DNA of 64,000 nt from contig CM026433.1 of the NCBI GenBank assembly GCA_014871385.1, positions 8,665,078 through 8,729,077 on the forward strand, written 5' to 3'. The stretch comes from Ceratodon purpureus (Eukaryota > Streptophyta > Bryopsida > Pseudoditrichales > Ditrichaceae). The notes under the pieces are model-generated. The model was given only the letters and a program-made list of their open reading frames with translations. It was not told the DNA's origin and searched no databases. Numbering within the stretch: position 1 is the stretch's first letter; each line of letters starts with the position of its first letter. Below are positions 1-10,046 of the stretch, piece after piece. The translations under genes and the position numbers were made by a program.

Positions 1-249
1 TTTTTTCATCAAAGGAGCAATAATACTACACAATCAAAAGATTGTATATTTCATTCAACCTTGTACGAATGTTTGTTTTCATATCCTTCCATTACTTATC
101 TAGTATTTTTTTTGACTTCCAACATGTCGACTGATAGGCTTATGCGCACTTTGAGTGAGTTCCTACTAAATGTTGTTCTTGGTATAGATTTGTCCGACTT
201 TGTAGTGATACAGCTTTGTTCAATTTTATCGACAAATGATTGAATAATA

Positions 250-1587
250 CCAGGAGTTGGCCTTTTATTCTAAACTCCCTAATAACTTGCTAAGATTTAC
301 GCATGCAGAAAGTCCGCCGAAACTTAGCATGAGTCAGTGTGAAACAAAAACTCATCATTCATTGTTATAACAAGAACTTATATACTCTAACCAACCTCAT
401 ACCGTATTATACATAATCTAAGGTAATTCCATCAATACTTCTATTTGGGACGAGGTTGAATGGCTAACATCAACCGTGGTGAAGCCAAGTAGATTCTTTA
501 AGCAATCAAACTTGTCTCTAAGCAATGCCTTTTGTGAGAACATTGGCAATATTGACAATTGTATTGATTAAGTAATACGTATATCCCCTTGTGCTTTCGC
601 TTTACGGAGGTTGTGAAACTTAAAGTCAATGTGTTTGGTTCTTTAGTGAAATTTTGGATTACGTATTAAGCGGATGGCAACTTGGTTATCGTAGACACGA
701 GCGTGGGACCGACTTGAAATTAACGAAGATCATGTAAAAGTAGACGAAGCCATATTATCTATGGAATAGCCAAATGAGCAACAATATGTTTTGCTTTTGT
801 AGTATTTGTAACAATGCATAGCTACTTCTCGTTGCCCGATAAAATTGACTACCATTAAGCATCAAAAGCTACCATTTATGCTTTACAACTCTTGCATGAA
901 AAGCATTAATGATAAAATCGACTACCATTAAGCATCAAGAAGCTTTTCAAGCAAGAGTTGTAAAGCATTAATGGTATGCTTTACAACTCTTGCATAAAAA
1001 GCTTCTTGTGTCTCACAAAATTTTGTAGCATAGCTAGTAGCATACGTTACATTCACTCAGGGACCTTGGTTTAGAAACTAGATGTTGCCAATGCAGTTGC
1101 GATATGGAAAGCTAGAATCTTGTAGTTCATTTTAGGCTGAGAGAAAATCCGCTAATGAATGAGGGTCAACAGTGATAGAGATTGGAATGGCATACTACAT
1201 TCCAAATTTGGCAATAAAACAATCAATGTAGCACTACAAGTTGAGTTGGATTTTATGTTGGACATGATCACGAGAAATATGCAAGCCAACATACATTTTA
1301 GGGTCTCCTTCTATAATGCTAAATGCTCCTTTCATCTCACCAAGGACTTGTGAGATATTCTTGTTTCTAACGCTATAGAGAATTCCATCATCAACTTAGG
1401 CAATCGACTCGGTTTTAACGTTGCATGTAAACTCATCATCGACAAAAATGCACAAGATCTATATTGGGTCCATTGCACTTACATACGTGCACAAAGGTCT
1501 CAAATTGTAGGTACAAGGTTGTGAGTTGTAAGGAAGTCATTGAACTTCATATTCCAAAGGCGTAAAGACTACTTCAATTCGTAAAGA
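250..1587 (-). pseudogene. Decayed Ty1/copia pol, 3' part (RT end and RNase H)
   Basis: Read on the minus strand, this stretch keeps copia polymerase landmarks in shifting frames with stops. Just inside 1587 is the reverse-transcriptase LYxLK block followed by W-N-M-K-F-N-D-F-L. Around 1430-1460 there is an ILCIFVDD-like catalytic block, near 1080-1130 an FPYRNCIG block, and at about 601-645 the RNase H block RTKHIDFKFHNL. The element is interrupted at 1587/1588 by the large inverted-repeat element; its upstream RT coding continues at 19278. Frames are broken throughout, so it cannot be active. LTR borders were not located; bases 1-250 show nothing I can assign. Confidence 0.7.
845..1000. repeat. 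Cluster of short direct and inverted repeats
   Basis: GACTACCATTAAGCATCAA occurs at about 847-865 and again at 920-938. ATGCTTTACAACTCTTGCAT occurs at about 878-897 and 976-995, with its inverse (CAAGAGTTGTAAAGCAT) at about 951-967. The arrangement can fold into a hairpin and probably records local rearrangement inside the dead copia element. No function is suggested. Confidence 0.6.
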
Positions 1588-1949
1588 CATTAGGAGAAAA
1601 ATCAGGTCACAAAAAGGCCGTGTAAGCGGCACGTGAGAGAAAAAAACGGGCGCTGCCCGCGTACTTTTTGACATGGCATGTGAAGTGCCACCGTGGTGCC
1701 AGCAACCGCCACGGGGGCTCGAACCAATGAGGACGTAGCTTGTACGTGAGCGGAGAGCGTAGAGCGGAGAGCGGTGAGCGCAGATTTGGAGAGCGGAGAG
1801 CACAGAGTGGGGGACAGAACCTAAAAATAGCACTTTTTTTACTAAAAATAAAATATAAAATTAGAAGATTCGAATATTCTCAGTATATTTTTGGAAAAAT
1901 ACTAATTTTAGTAATTTTATTGACCCTATAACCGTGGAATAATTACAGT
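1588..1949 (+). repeat. Left terminal inverted repeat of the 17.7-kb element
   Basis: It is a mosaic rather than a continuous repeat. The outer block (CATTAGGAGAAAAAT, then GGCCGTGTAAGC) matches the other end. A unique stretch follows, then a GC-rich block at about 1741-1803 built from GGAGAGC/GCGGAGAGC units (TACGTGAGCGGAGAGCGTAG and onward). The innermost shared block is GACCCTATAACCGTGG near 1922-1937. All three blocks recur in inverted order at 18880-19277, with different spacing between them. Confidence 0.85.
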
Positions 1950-2239
1950 GTTTTCATTGAATTTGTAGTTCGTTTTCTCTTTTTTTTGATGATTAATTTT
2001 TTAACGTGCACCAATTACTATGCTCCAGCTCCTTCTAACTAGTTTAGGCATACATTAATTCCCTTTATCTCCTCAAATTTATATGCAAATTACCGCATAA
2101 AATGTATTGGTATTAAAGCTCTTAAGAGGGATAAAGTAACAATTAATATCGTAACAATTTCTTAACATTGTTAGAAATCATCCGCCATGGTCTACATGGT
2201 TTATTTCTTTTATTCTTCATATTAACTTCCATTACTCTA

Positions 2240-2650
2240 TCTAACTTTCCTTTCCTTTAATTCTCTTTCATTTTCTTTTCTCTTTCATTTTATTCTCTCT
2301 TTCATTTTATTTTTTCTTTCATTTTATTTTCTAGTTCCTTTTATTTTCTCTTTCATTTTATTCTCCCTTTCATTTTTTTTTCTCTTTCATTTTATTTTCT
2401 CTTTCATTTTATTCTCTCTTTCATTTTCTTGTCTCCTTCATTATAATTTCTCTTTCATTTTATTTTCCTTTTCATTTTATTTTCTCTTTCATTTTATTTT
2501 GTCTTTCATTTTATTCTCTCTTTCATTTTATTGTCTCATTCATTTTATTTTCTCATTCATTTTATTTTCTCATTCATTTTATTTTCTCATTCATTTTATT
2601 TTGTCTTTCATTTTATTTTCTCTTTCATTTTCTTAGTCGCCTTCATATTA
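2240..2650. repeat. T-rich minisatellite, about 16-17-bp unit
   Basis: About 400 bases consist of imperfect tandem copies of a unit close to TCTTTCATTTTATTYTC. One strand is almost free of G. The long Phe/Ser/Ile/Leu-rich open frame at about 2531-2806 is a by-product of this repeat, not a gene. Confidence 0.9.
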
Positions 2651-2935
2651 TTTTCTACTTTAATATTTATTTTTGCTTTTTTTCCTTTTTGCTTTTATAA
2701 TTTATTTTTAATTTTTTTTATTATTTTTAAATTTGAAAAGCTAAATGACTTCTGCTCAACCCTCATCCTTTTCCATTCAGTTGAGGAAGATGCAACTTTC
2801 AAATGAATGAATAGCCGATTTTCAAGGGCGCCAAGCATCTCCTTCACGGATATTTAAGTTAGGATTATGGAATGTCTCTTCCTCTTTTCTGTTGGTGTTT
2901 TGTGAAGCTCTTTTCCGTACTGCGGGACAGCAGTT

Positions 2936-3388
2936 ATGGAAGACGTCAGAGATATTGTTGTTTCACTTGCTGACGATGTTTGTCCATTTCAACCATATGT
3001 TGAGGTGGAGGACGAAGAAGAGGTGATGGCCAGCAGCCAAGGGCGTCCTTTAACAACGGATGTTGACGTGCAACCGGATGTTAGAGCTGACCCTCCACGT
3101 TCAGAAAATTCGGATGATATCAGAGTGCTGGAGGAGGACGCAGATGTGCCTTTGCAACCTCATGCATACTCCAAGGTTGGAAAGATCCCAAGGGGAACCT
3201 ATTCCAGGGAATCAGTGAATCGGAGGCGGGGAGGTGGGCCATTGCTGAAACGATCATACCAAGGACACGCTCCAAGTGTGGGAACGAAAGTGAATGCGAA
3301 TGTAGTTTGTCTTGTAGTACAGTCAGAGGTTCGCAATCCTGCTGATAGTGTAGTGGGCAACCCTAAACGTGTTAGGGTCGAAGATTAG
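2936..3388 (+). CDS. Hypothetical acidic-to-basic protein, 150 aa, in the 17.7-kb element
   Basis: A single open frame starts with ATG at 2936 and stops at 3388. The N-terminal half is acidic (DVEDEEE-like stretch around residues 22-30, DDIRVLEEDAD around 60-70). The C-terminal half is basic (RRRGGG, KRSYQGH, ending KRVRVED), which could serve as a nuclear-localisation signal. No domain is recognised. It lies 250 bp from the 3' end of the convergently transcribed transposase gene and inside the terminal repeats, so it is probably cargo or an accessory protein. It could also be one exon of a longer gene. Confidence 0.45.
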   Translation: MEDVRDIVVSLADDVCPFQPYVEVEDEEEVMASSQGRPLTTDVDVQPDVRADPPRSENSDDIRVLEEDADVPLQPHAYSKVGKIPRGTYSRESVNRRRGGGPLLKRSYQGHAPSVGTKVNANVVCLVVQSEVRNPADSVVGNPKRVRVED

Positions 3389-3642
3389 GACATCTAATAA
3401 CAAGTATATGTTTGCTGTAATAAAGGGTACATGTCAGAGGATACGAGGTATATAGTGCACTTCTTCAAGATAGAATGTATTGAAATAGAATGCAATCAAT
3501 GTGAACGACAAAGCCTTTAATATAATGAAAAAGTCAATACAGCTTCTATATTGCTGACTTAGTACATGGGATATTACTAAAATCATTCACTACGTGACAA
3601 ATGGCCATTGTGGAAATGGCAGTTCTAAAGTAGGAGGGCTAC

Positions 3643-6600
3643 CTACTTCTTCGCCAAGGGGTGACGCAAGATTCCACTCTCTAGGAGAAGCCTGACCTCG
3701 TTGAAGCTAAAGGTAGGCGCATGGATGAAAAGCTCGGCTTCGGGATCACGGTTGCAGACCTTCAAGAGTATGTAGTAAAGGTGCTTACAATACGTGAACT
3801 GAGTCCTGCCTTTGAACGTAGTCATCGTCTTCTTGAATGCTGGGCAAGTGCAACCAGGGTAAGAACTGATGGTAATCTGGTAACGTGTGATGTGAGGAGC
3901 GACGCCCGAATCCAGCCCAATGATGCAACCGTGGCCCGGCTCAGGTATCATGGTGACGGAACGGAGGCGCGCTTTGAGAGACTCGGAGGAGCCCATGGAT
4001 AGTCGCTGCGCCGGATTGGGACGAGTGGCAGTGCGCTTCACCATCTTGCCGTCTCTCTTGCCTGGGTAGCGGTCAGCGTCTGCAGGGACTGGCACCGAGT
4101 TGAGATTCGCAGGGGGCGGGGCAGAGGAGAAGAGGCGTCTTGGGGAGACCGGCTTTTTAGGCGGAAGTTGAAAGCCTGCTGCTTCGAGGGCAAGAATCTC
4201 AGTCAGTTTTAGATTAGTACCTAGTTTCACTGGCCAGACCTCTGGAATGGAGGGGAATTCCTGGTCCTTTGAGTAGTGTGCTACCCACTTGCGCTTAGAG
4301 CCTTTCACGCAACGCTCGATATCGTCGGAGCAGAAGAAGAACTCAGTCTTCTCCACTAGGTTCCTGCGATAGTTAGTCCACAGCCCAGTGTAGGTCGGTG
4401 CAGCTGTGCAAAGGGGCCCCCTGACGATTCTCTCAGTGCACTTCTTCTTCGTTTCAGCTCTCTGGGCCCAGCAGCACTTCGCAGAAAGTTTGTGAAGTCT
4501 CGAAATGTGCCACTCCTTCACGTCCACCTTGGTTTCTTCAACCGCGTTGACATGGCGAATGCCGCCCTTGTTCACAGGTGAAGGTAAAGGGGAATCAACT
4601 TCCTGGGCAGGAGGTTGCGTACATTGTACCTCGGTGTCGTGTTCGGAGTCGTCTTCCACAATGACGGGCATCTGCATAGGGCGAGCCCTGACGGCACGTC
4701 TTGGGCCTCTTGGGCGTGAGAAGTTTGTCTTGTCCGGGCGATGAGACTCCTCGTCAGCTCCGATGGGGACGTCGGCTTTTCGCTTCTGTGAACCGAAGAC
4801 TTCCGCTCCAGGCATGATAGGCTGACGGGTGCAGAACTCATCCGCGCCTGGCATATCGAGCATGGGCTTATCGAGCAGTGTAGGATTTCCCCATTTCTTG
4901 GCGTTGCGTTCAGCCATCCGGAGTCTGAGTTCCTTCTTGGACGGTCCTGTTCCGCCGACGTCACCTTTGAGGAATTGGTAGTAGTTAACAACTTGAAGAA
5001 AAGCCCGAACGAAATCGTCCACGGTAGCAACGTAGAGGTCGTTCCCGTTGTTTCCAGAAGCCTGGAGCCACTTGTTGTGAACTGTTTCGGCGAGGTTACA
5101 GGTGGGCATCTCTGTGAGTTCTTCTTCCGTGAATTTCTGCAATTTTGACAGTAGGTGCCATTAGATTCACGGATTAGACTTTTGTAGGTTAGGGCTAGGA
5201 AACCAGTATGAAAAACATCAAAACAGAGTTCAGAGATAATACCTCGGTCATGAATCCCCCCCACTGGCGGAAGCGGTGGTGCCAGAATGACAGCCACTGA
5301 TCGAGTTTGATGAGCCCGCTTTCGCCAACGACCCCGGTGGATGCCCACCATGCTCGCAACGCGTGGTACAGAGTTTCCGCCTCTGCCATGCTGGTCGCAT
5401 TCTTGTACTGAGTGCACATCTTCTTGTGCTGTTCCCAGAGTTCTTCGGGGAAGTGCTTCTGCGTATACGCCACCATGTTCTGAGTCCAGTGGAACAAGCA
5501 CGACCTCTCCCGGTCCTCCATTGGGTCCTCTTTGTTGCCATTGCCGTAAAGGATTCGCACTGCATTCCAATTCGCCTGTGCGTTATCCGCCATGAACCCC
5601 TTGAAGTTCGGCGCTGCAACGCCATTGATCTCCATGACCAGGTTCAGGTTTTTCCAGAAGACGAGCTGGGCGTCCGTGTCCTCGGACTGCATGTCGCAAG
5701 TGGCGATTGTCATCACGCGGCAGTACGTGGCGTCGTACACATGGCACGCCATGGTCGACCAGTCTTTGACGCGTTTTACATGGTCGAACATGATCCATGC
5801 GTTCTCCAAGTCGCCACCAGCTTGCATTCGGCTGACCAAGTCGACACCACTTCCCGGCCCAACCTCCGACATCTTGAAGAGGAAGACTTTGTCACGCATC
5901 GATCCCTGACCAGGAAACCTATTCTCCTGGACATACGCCCAGAGACTGTTACCACGGAGCTTGGTGATACCGTCCATGATTCCGTACCTTTTGAATCTTT
6001 TGAAGGTGGCGACTTTGTTGCGGATGTTGGGCGACGCCATATCTTTGCATCGATCCAGAACAGGAACCAGCTCCTCCATCGTCAGCTTCCTCGGTGGTGC
6101 ATCCTCGGGCTGTAGAAGGTAGCTCCCGATGAGGAGTTTGCTCGCCTCCAGGACAACGGCGCTCTTTGTTGCTTTGTTGTTCATCTCTACCTGCTCTTCT
6201 ATTAAGCTACTAATTTCTGCTTTAGAGTCTCTGTAGTCTCCAACTTTCACTGGATGATGATGTGTTCCTATGTGAATACAAGCTCTAGTCTGATTTGGTT
6301 TGCCCACAACATAATAAATCTTAGCCTCGCATGTAGCTACACATGATGGAGGTTCTTTACATACCTTGCACACTAGCGTGGAGTCAGATGGAGGAGGCTG
6401 ATCCATGAGAAAAGCTTGCAGGGTACAGCCTTCGAACTCAGTCTCGTTAACCTCGAAGATCTTGGGAACACGCTTCAGGAAGTCACACTCATTGTTGCTG
6501 CACCGCAGCCATCCGACGCAGGTGGAACTTCGAAAAGAGAGTGCGAAGTCGTTTTTGATGTTTGTTGTGATGGTCTTGGTCCACAAGTGTCCGTCGTATC

Positions 6601-7408
6601 GTTTGTCCATTCCCTGCATTGACTTGGCGGCGAGCTTAGAGGATCCTGCAGCAGCTGGGGGCAACTCAAAAATAACCGGACCATCAAACTTCGCAGGCAA
6701 GTACTCTACTCTCTCGTGTCTAATAGTGGAATAGTCTATCTTCTTCAAAATGTTTTTGGACCCACGCGTCTTAGCAATCTCTTTAAGGAGCGGAACAATG
6801 CTAACTGTGACCTGGGACAATGGAGGAGACACATTGGAAGGAGGAGCATCTACGTGGACCTTAGGCACCAACTTGACGGGACTGACTTCGTCATCAGAAG
6901 AGAGAGATATGACGGTCGGAGGAGGTTTCTCTACATCTGAAGTCTCTGTACCAGGCTCGACTTTGACTTTGACATCACGAGGTAAGGGAGTCTGAATTGT
7001 GCAAGTAGAGGAGCGACGGGGGGTGAGGATCTCAGTGGATGCAGCCATCAGAGAATCAGTAAGACCATAGACTCTATAGGATCCAGGGAGGAGTCTCCAC
7101 TGCAACATGTTGTTCTCATCTCTCACTGAAGGTTGCCCGAGGGTGTGGGTAACCTCGGCAGTAACGTCATCAAAGATCTCCTCCTCTATACTGATGGAAT
7201 CTTCACGGAAATGGAATCTGAGACTGAGGCGAAGAGAGGACACCGTAGCTAGACCATCGTCATCTACGCGAAACCTAAGAGGGATGCCCATGCCTTGGGC
7301 GTACAGACAGACCATCCCCATATTCGCAGGAAACTCAGGCAAGAAGAGAGAAGTGTGACTGTACTGGCGAAGCAATATTGCAAGAGCAAAGTGAGAGGAA
7401 TGATGCAT
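3643..7408 (-). CDS. MULE-type transposase with GCM/WRKY-like and SWIM zinc fingers
   Basis: Two exons, 7408-5243 and 5136-3643, are joined by a short phase-0 GT-AG intron and give about 1219 aa. Residues 137-142 hold a sumoylation-like VKVEPG, and 156-164 a SUMO-interaction-like VISLSSDDE. A Cys/His cluster at about 287-375 (CSNNEC, VCKVCKEP, ACIHIGTHHHP) resembles WRKY/GCM1-type DNA-binding fingers placed before many MULE catalytic cores. The core shows D549 (VYDATYCRV), D598 (FMADNAQANWN) and C627-x2-H630. The CNLAETVH block at the start of exon 2 is a candidate for the third acidic residue. Near the C-terminus CTCPAF...TYCKHLYYIL is a SWIM finger. It would cut and rejoin the element ends. 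The coding frame is open throughout, so it may be functional. Confidence 0.85.
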
Positions 7409-7949
7409 CGCTGTTGATCATTATATTCAGGTCGGAATGTCCATGTGAACAGGTGGAGAATGATTCATTCTGTTACGTAACGAATGTACGATTTAAGAGG
7501 GACGGCTCTAACTATTTGGAATGTGACTTTTTGCTGGCCGAAGTATAGCAGGTAAGATATTAATAACTGTACTTTAATAATTTCAATCGTCGCGCAGATT
7601 CTAATAGTTATAAAGTTTGGTAAGATTGGATTGCGCCGTCTTTAAAATTATATATTTAAATCAGTGAATATAAAAAGGAGCATGCTTTCAAGTGCTTGAT
7701 TCTAATCTTTTAATTTAGAGTGTGCTTGGATTTCGACTATATATTTAAAGGTTAATATTTTAAACCACACTTAAGAATAGAACTATTATTAATATTCTTA
7801 AAATAAAGAGTGTATAAAATGTTTATACTGTTAAGATGCTATATGAACTTAGGGTTGTATCCAAATAGTTGTTCCTTATAGGTATTTAAGCGGGCAGGAA
7901 GTTCTTCAGAGAGTCTTTTTGTGAGAGAGTCAGTCCTTTGGTTAGACAC
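7409..7949. promoter_or_regulatory. Presumed divergent promoter region
   Basis: This 540-bp AT-rich gap separates the transposase start (minus) from the plus-strand ORF at 7950, so both promoters are likely here. A TATA-like ATATAAAAAGG lies near 7668-7678 and TATTTAAG near 7882-7889, shortly before the plus-strand start. No conserved regulatory motif is otherwise recognisable. The role is inferred from gene orientation. Confidence 0.4.
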
Positions 7950-8879
7950 ATGAAGCAGAGTGAAGGGCCATCTCCCTCCACTTATGTCACTCCTAAACCT
8001 AGACGAAAACGAGGTGTTACAGATTTTACGGATAGAAGAGCGAGGAAGAGGAGAGAGTCACGTAAGAAGGTAGAATTTCAACGTGACCATGTGAGTGCTC
8101 CTGTGAAAAGGAGAGGATCAGGTTTGCCTGTAGCTTTAAAGTTCTGTAGCATTCGTAAACTCATTCTAGACTCTATTGTGGAGGAGGAAGAAGAGTTTAC
8201 AGAGAATACTGTCGTCGGCAATCACGAGCAGGGACAGGAGATACTCGTAAGTGGAGTTCAAGGTGAGACCATGACGGAAGAATTAGTTTTTAATTGTAGT
8301 CAAAGAGTAGAGTCACCGCAACCGTCTATCAGATTTAATGACTCTTTGACGGGGGAGTCAAATTGTCAATCAGATCTTCGTTTCATCTCCGTCGAGGTTA
8401 GTATTACTAAACCGTCTTAAATGTTGGGAATTCTTTATATTAATTCAATAATTTAGCATGAACTCAATTTACTATCAACTTATTTAAAATAGGCAACTCC
8501 GTGAGGTCCCTTAATTATCACGCATTTTATTTTAATTGGTTTGGGTAGGGTATCGAAAGGATAAGGGAAGTCGATGTTCGAAGAAGGGCTCAGGAGGGGT
8601 GGAACATCGAGCAGCTGCAACTCATTGCGAGGACAGCCAGGAGTGGAATTCTGAGTGCAGGGGAAGGAGGGGAGGCAATGGCAGCAAGGTTAGAGCAGAT
8701 GAGGGGCGGAGAGGAGGAGCAAGGCGACGCAGGGGCGGCGGGGCAGGCGCTTGTCGAGATGGAGGCGGACGTGGGCGGAGGTGGACAGGACCAGCCCGAC
8801 CTGGTTGGGGATGCGAGTGAGGATATGGAGAGGACGGACGGGGACGATGGAGAGGAAGACCCAGAAGATGCAGACCAGG
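7950..8879 (+). CDS. Two predicted 5' exons of a charged nuclear-type protein, possibly the start of the ParB-methyltransferase gene
   Basis: Exon A runs from ATG 7950 to 8396 (GAG|GTTAGT, 149 codons). Exon B runs from 8550 (TTTGGGTAG|GG) to 8879 (GACCAG|GTACGG, 110 codons). Both are phase 0 and join in frame. Exon A is strongly basic near its N-terminus (PKPRRKRG, RRARKRRESRKK: NLS-like), then acidic. Exon B is rich in Gly/Glu/Asp and ends EDPEDADQ. No domain is recognised. Exon B ends in a splice donor rather than a stop. The next good plus-strand coding sequence is the exon near 12664, also phase 0, so a single gene with an intron of about 3.8 kb is plausible. If unspliced, exon A alone ends at 8420. 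Confidence 0.5.
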
Positions 8880-10030
8880 TACGGAATCTTTAGCTTCAGA
8901 AATTGAGAGTACGTGTTTCAATGATGAGCTATTTGAATGGGGTGTTGTACGGATCTTGGGGTGTAGTCAACAGTACGGCATAGAATATTTCGGGAAATGA
9001 GTTGGGTTCGTACGATTTGGGGAAATGGGTTCTGATAAGTTGGGTTGCGGTCTTTTGGTTTGTCGGTCGTGGGTTTGTGGAAAGTGGTTTGCGGGTTGTA
9101 ACTTGTGGATTGGGTTTGGGTTGATTGCATTTTTGGCTTTGGATTTCGCTCCTTCGAAGCTGCTGTGGGCTGCGTGGATTGACTGTTCGCTTGCTCTTGG
9201 GATTGGGAGGCACTGCCTTCGGCTGGACCTCGGAGATGATTTCTTTTAGGACTTGAGTGTGTCGTGGTCGAAATCCTGTGCGGACCATTTTAATTGAACT
9301 TGTGCGGAATCGCGAATGCCCGGATCGAGTCACTTGTGCTAATATTCAACTTTGACCCTCGTGTATTTTGACTCTCGTGTTTGAGCTTACTGACTACTTA
9401 TCTCTCGGCCACACAGTTGTAAACTATTGCACACTAGGCTCTCCTCGTTCTCGTCTCATGACTTTCTTTGCCAGCGTCGTCGTCGTCGTCGTGCCCGGGA
9501 TTTGTTCGTGTTCTTGTAAGGTTTGGTTGCAGTTTTCATCTGCTGGGTGCTGGCTTCATGGATGGACGAGCGAGGGTTTGGTATTGAGCTCTGTCGCGAA
9601 TCGTGCATTGTAGCTGCGATGAGGTTGCTGAGGTGATACCCGGTGAATTGTTCAGTGGTTCATGTGCGCTGACCTGAGCTGTTGTGCGGATTTTGAAGTC
9701 GTCGTGGCAATATGTTTCGGTATTTCTGGGAGGGTATGTGGGAGTCTGTTTGGGGCATGCGTTGCTTGTGTCGTACACGCGGGGGCATTCGTCAATCACG
9801 AGTGGATGGAATGGAAATTGTGAGCTGTGAGCGTGGGTGCTGGTTGCCCCTCTCTGGACGTCGGTCACTTCGGGGTTTGGTTTGGATACTGCCTTGGCTG
9901 TTCAGGGATGCATCCGAGTTTTCTCGATATGTTTTTGGATTTACACCTTTGTTAACCTCGTTGTCCATCTGGATGTCCACCTGGTAGGAAATATTCGTAT
10001 TTGAAGTTAATTTTGATTTTTTTAATTTTT
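8880..10030. other. GT-rich spacer without recognisable genes
   Basis: Between the donor at 8880 and the palindrome array, the plus strand is G/T-rich with many near-repeats of TTGGGTT/GTGGGTTTG type (about 9000-9130). Short open frames occur on both strands, but none has a recognisable domain or consistent splice context. It may be part of a large intron. Confidence 0.5.
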
Positions 10031-10046
10031 TTAAAAATACCCCAGA

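Noticed and set aside
2531..2806. Phe/Ile/Ser-rich open frame resembling a membrane protein
   Set aside because: It is the translation of the T-rich minisatellite; period and composition explain it fully.
5248..6115. Long open frames on both strands over the transposase
   Set aside because: They are other-frame readings of the transposase exon, which carries the recognisable motifs.
8622..8921. Pro/Arg-rich minus-strand frame
   Set aside because: Antisense reading of the Gly/Glu-rich exon at 8550-8879; no domain or splice support.
9000..9130. Interstitial telomere-like repeat
   Set aside because: TTGGGTT/GTGGGTTTG phrases are irregular and not tandem copies of the plant TTTAGGG unit.
9368..9987. 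Open frames on both strands in the GT-rich spacer
   Set aside because: No recognisable domain and conflicting overlapping frames; composition of a low-complexity spacer explains them.
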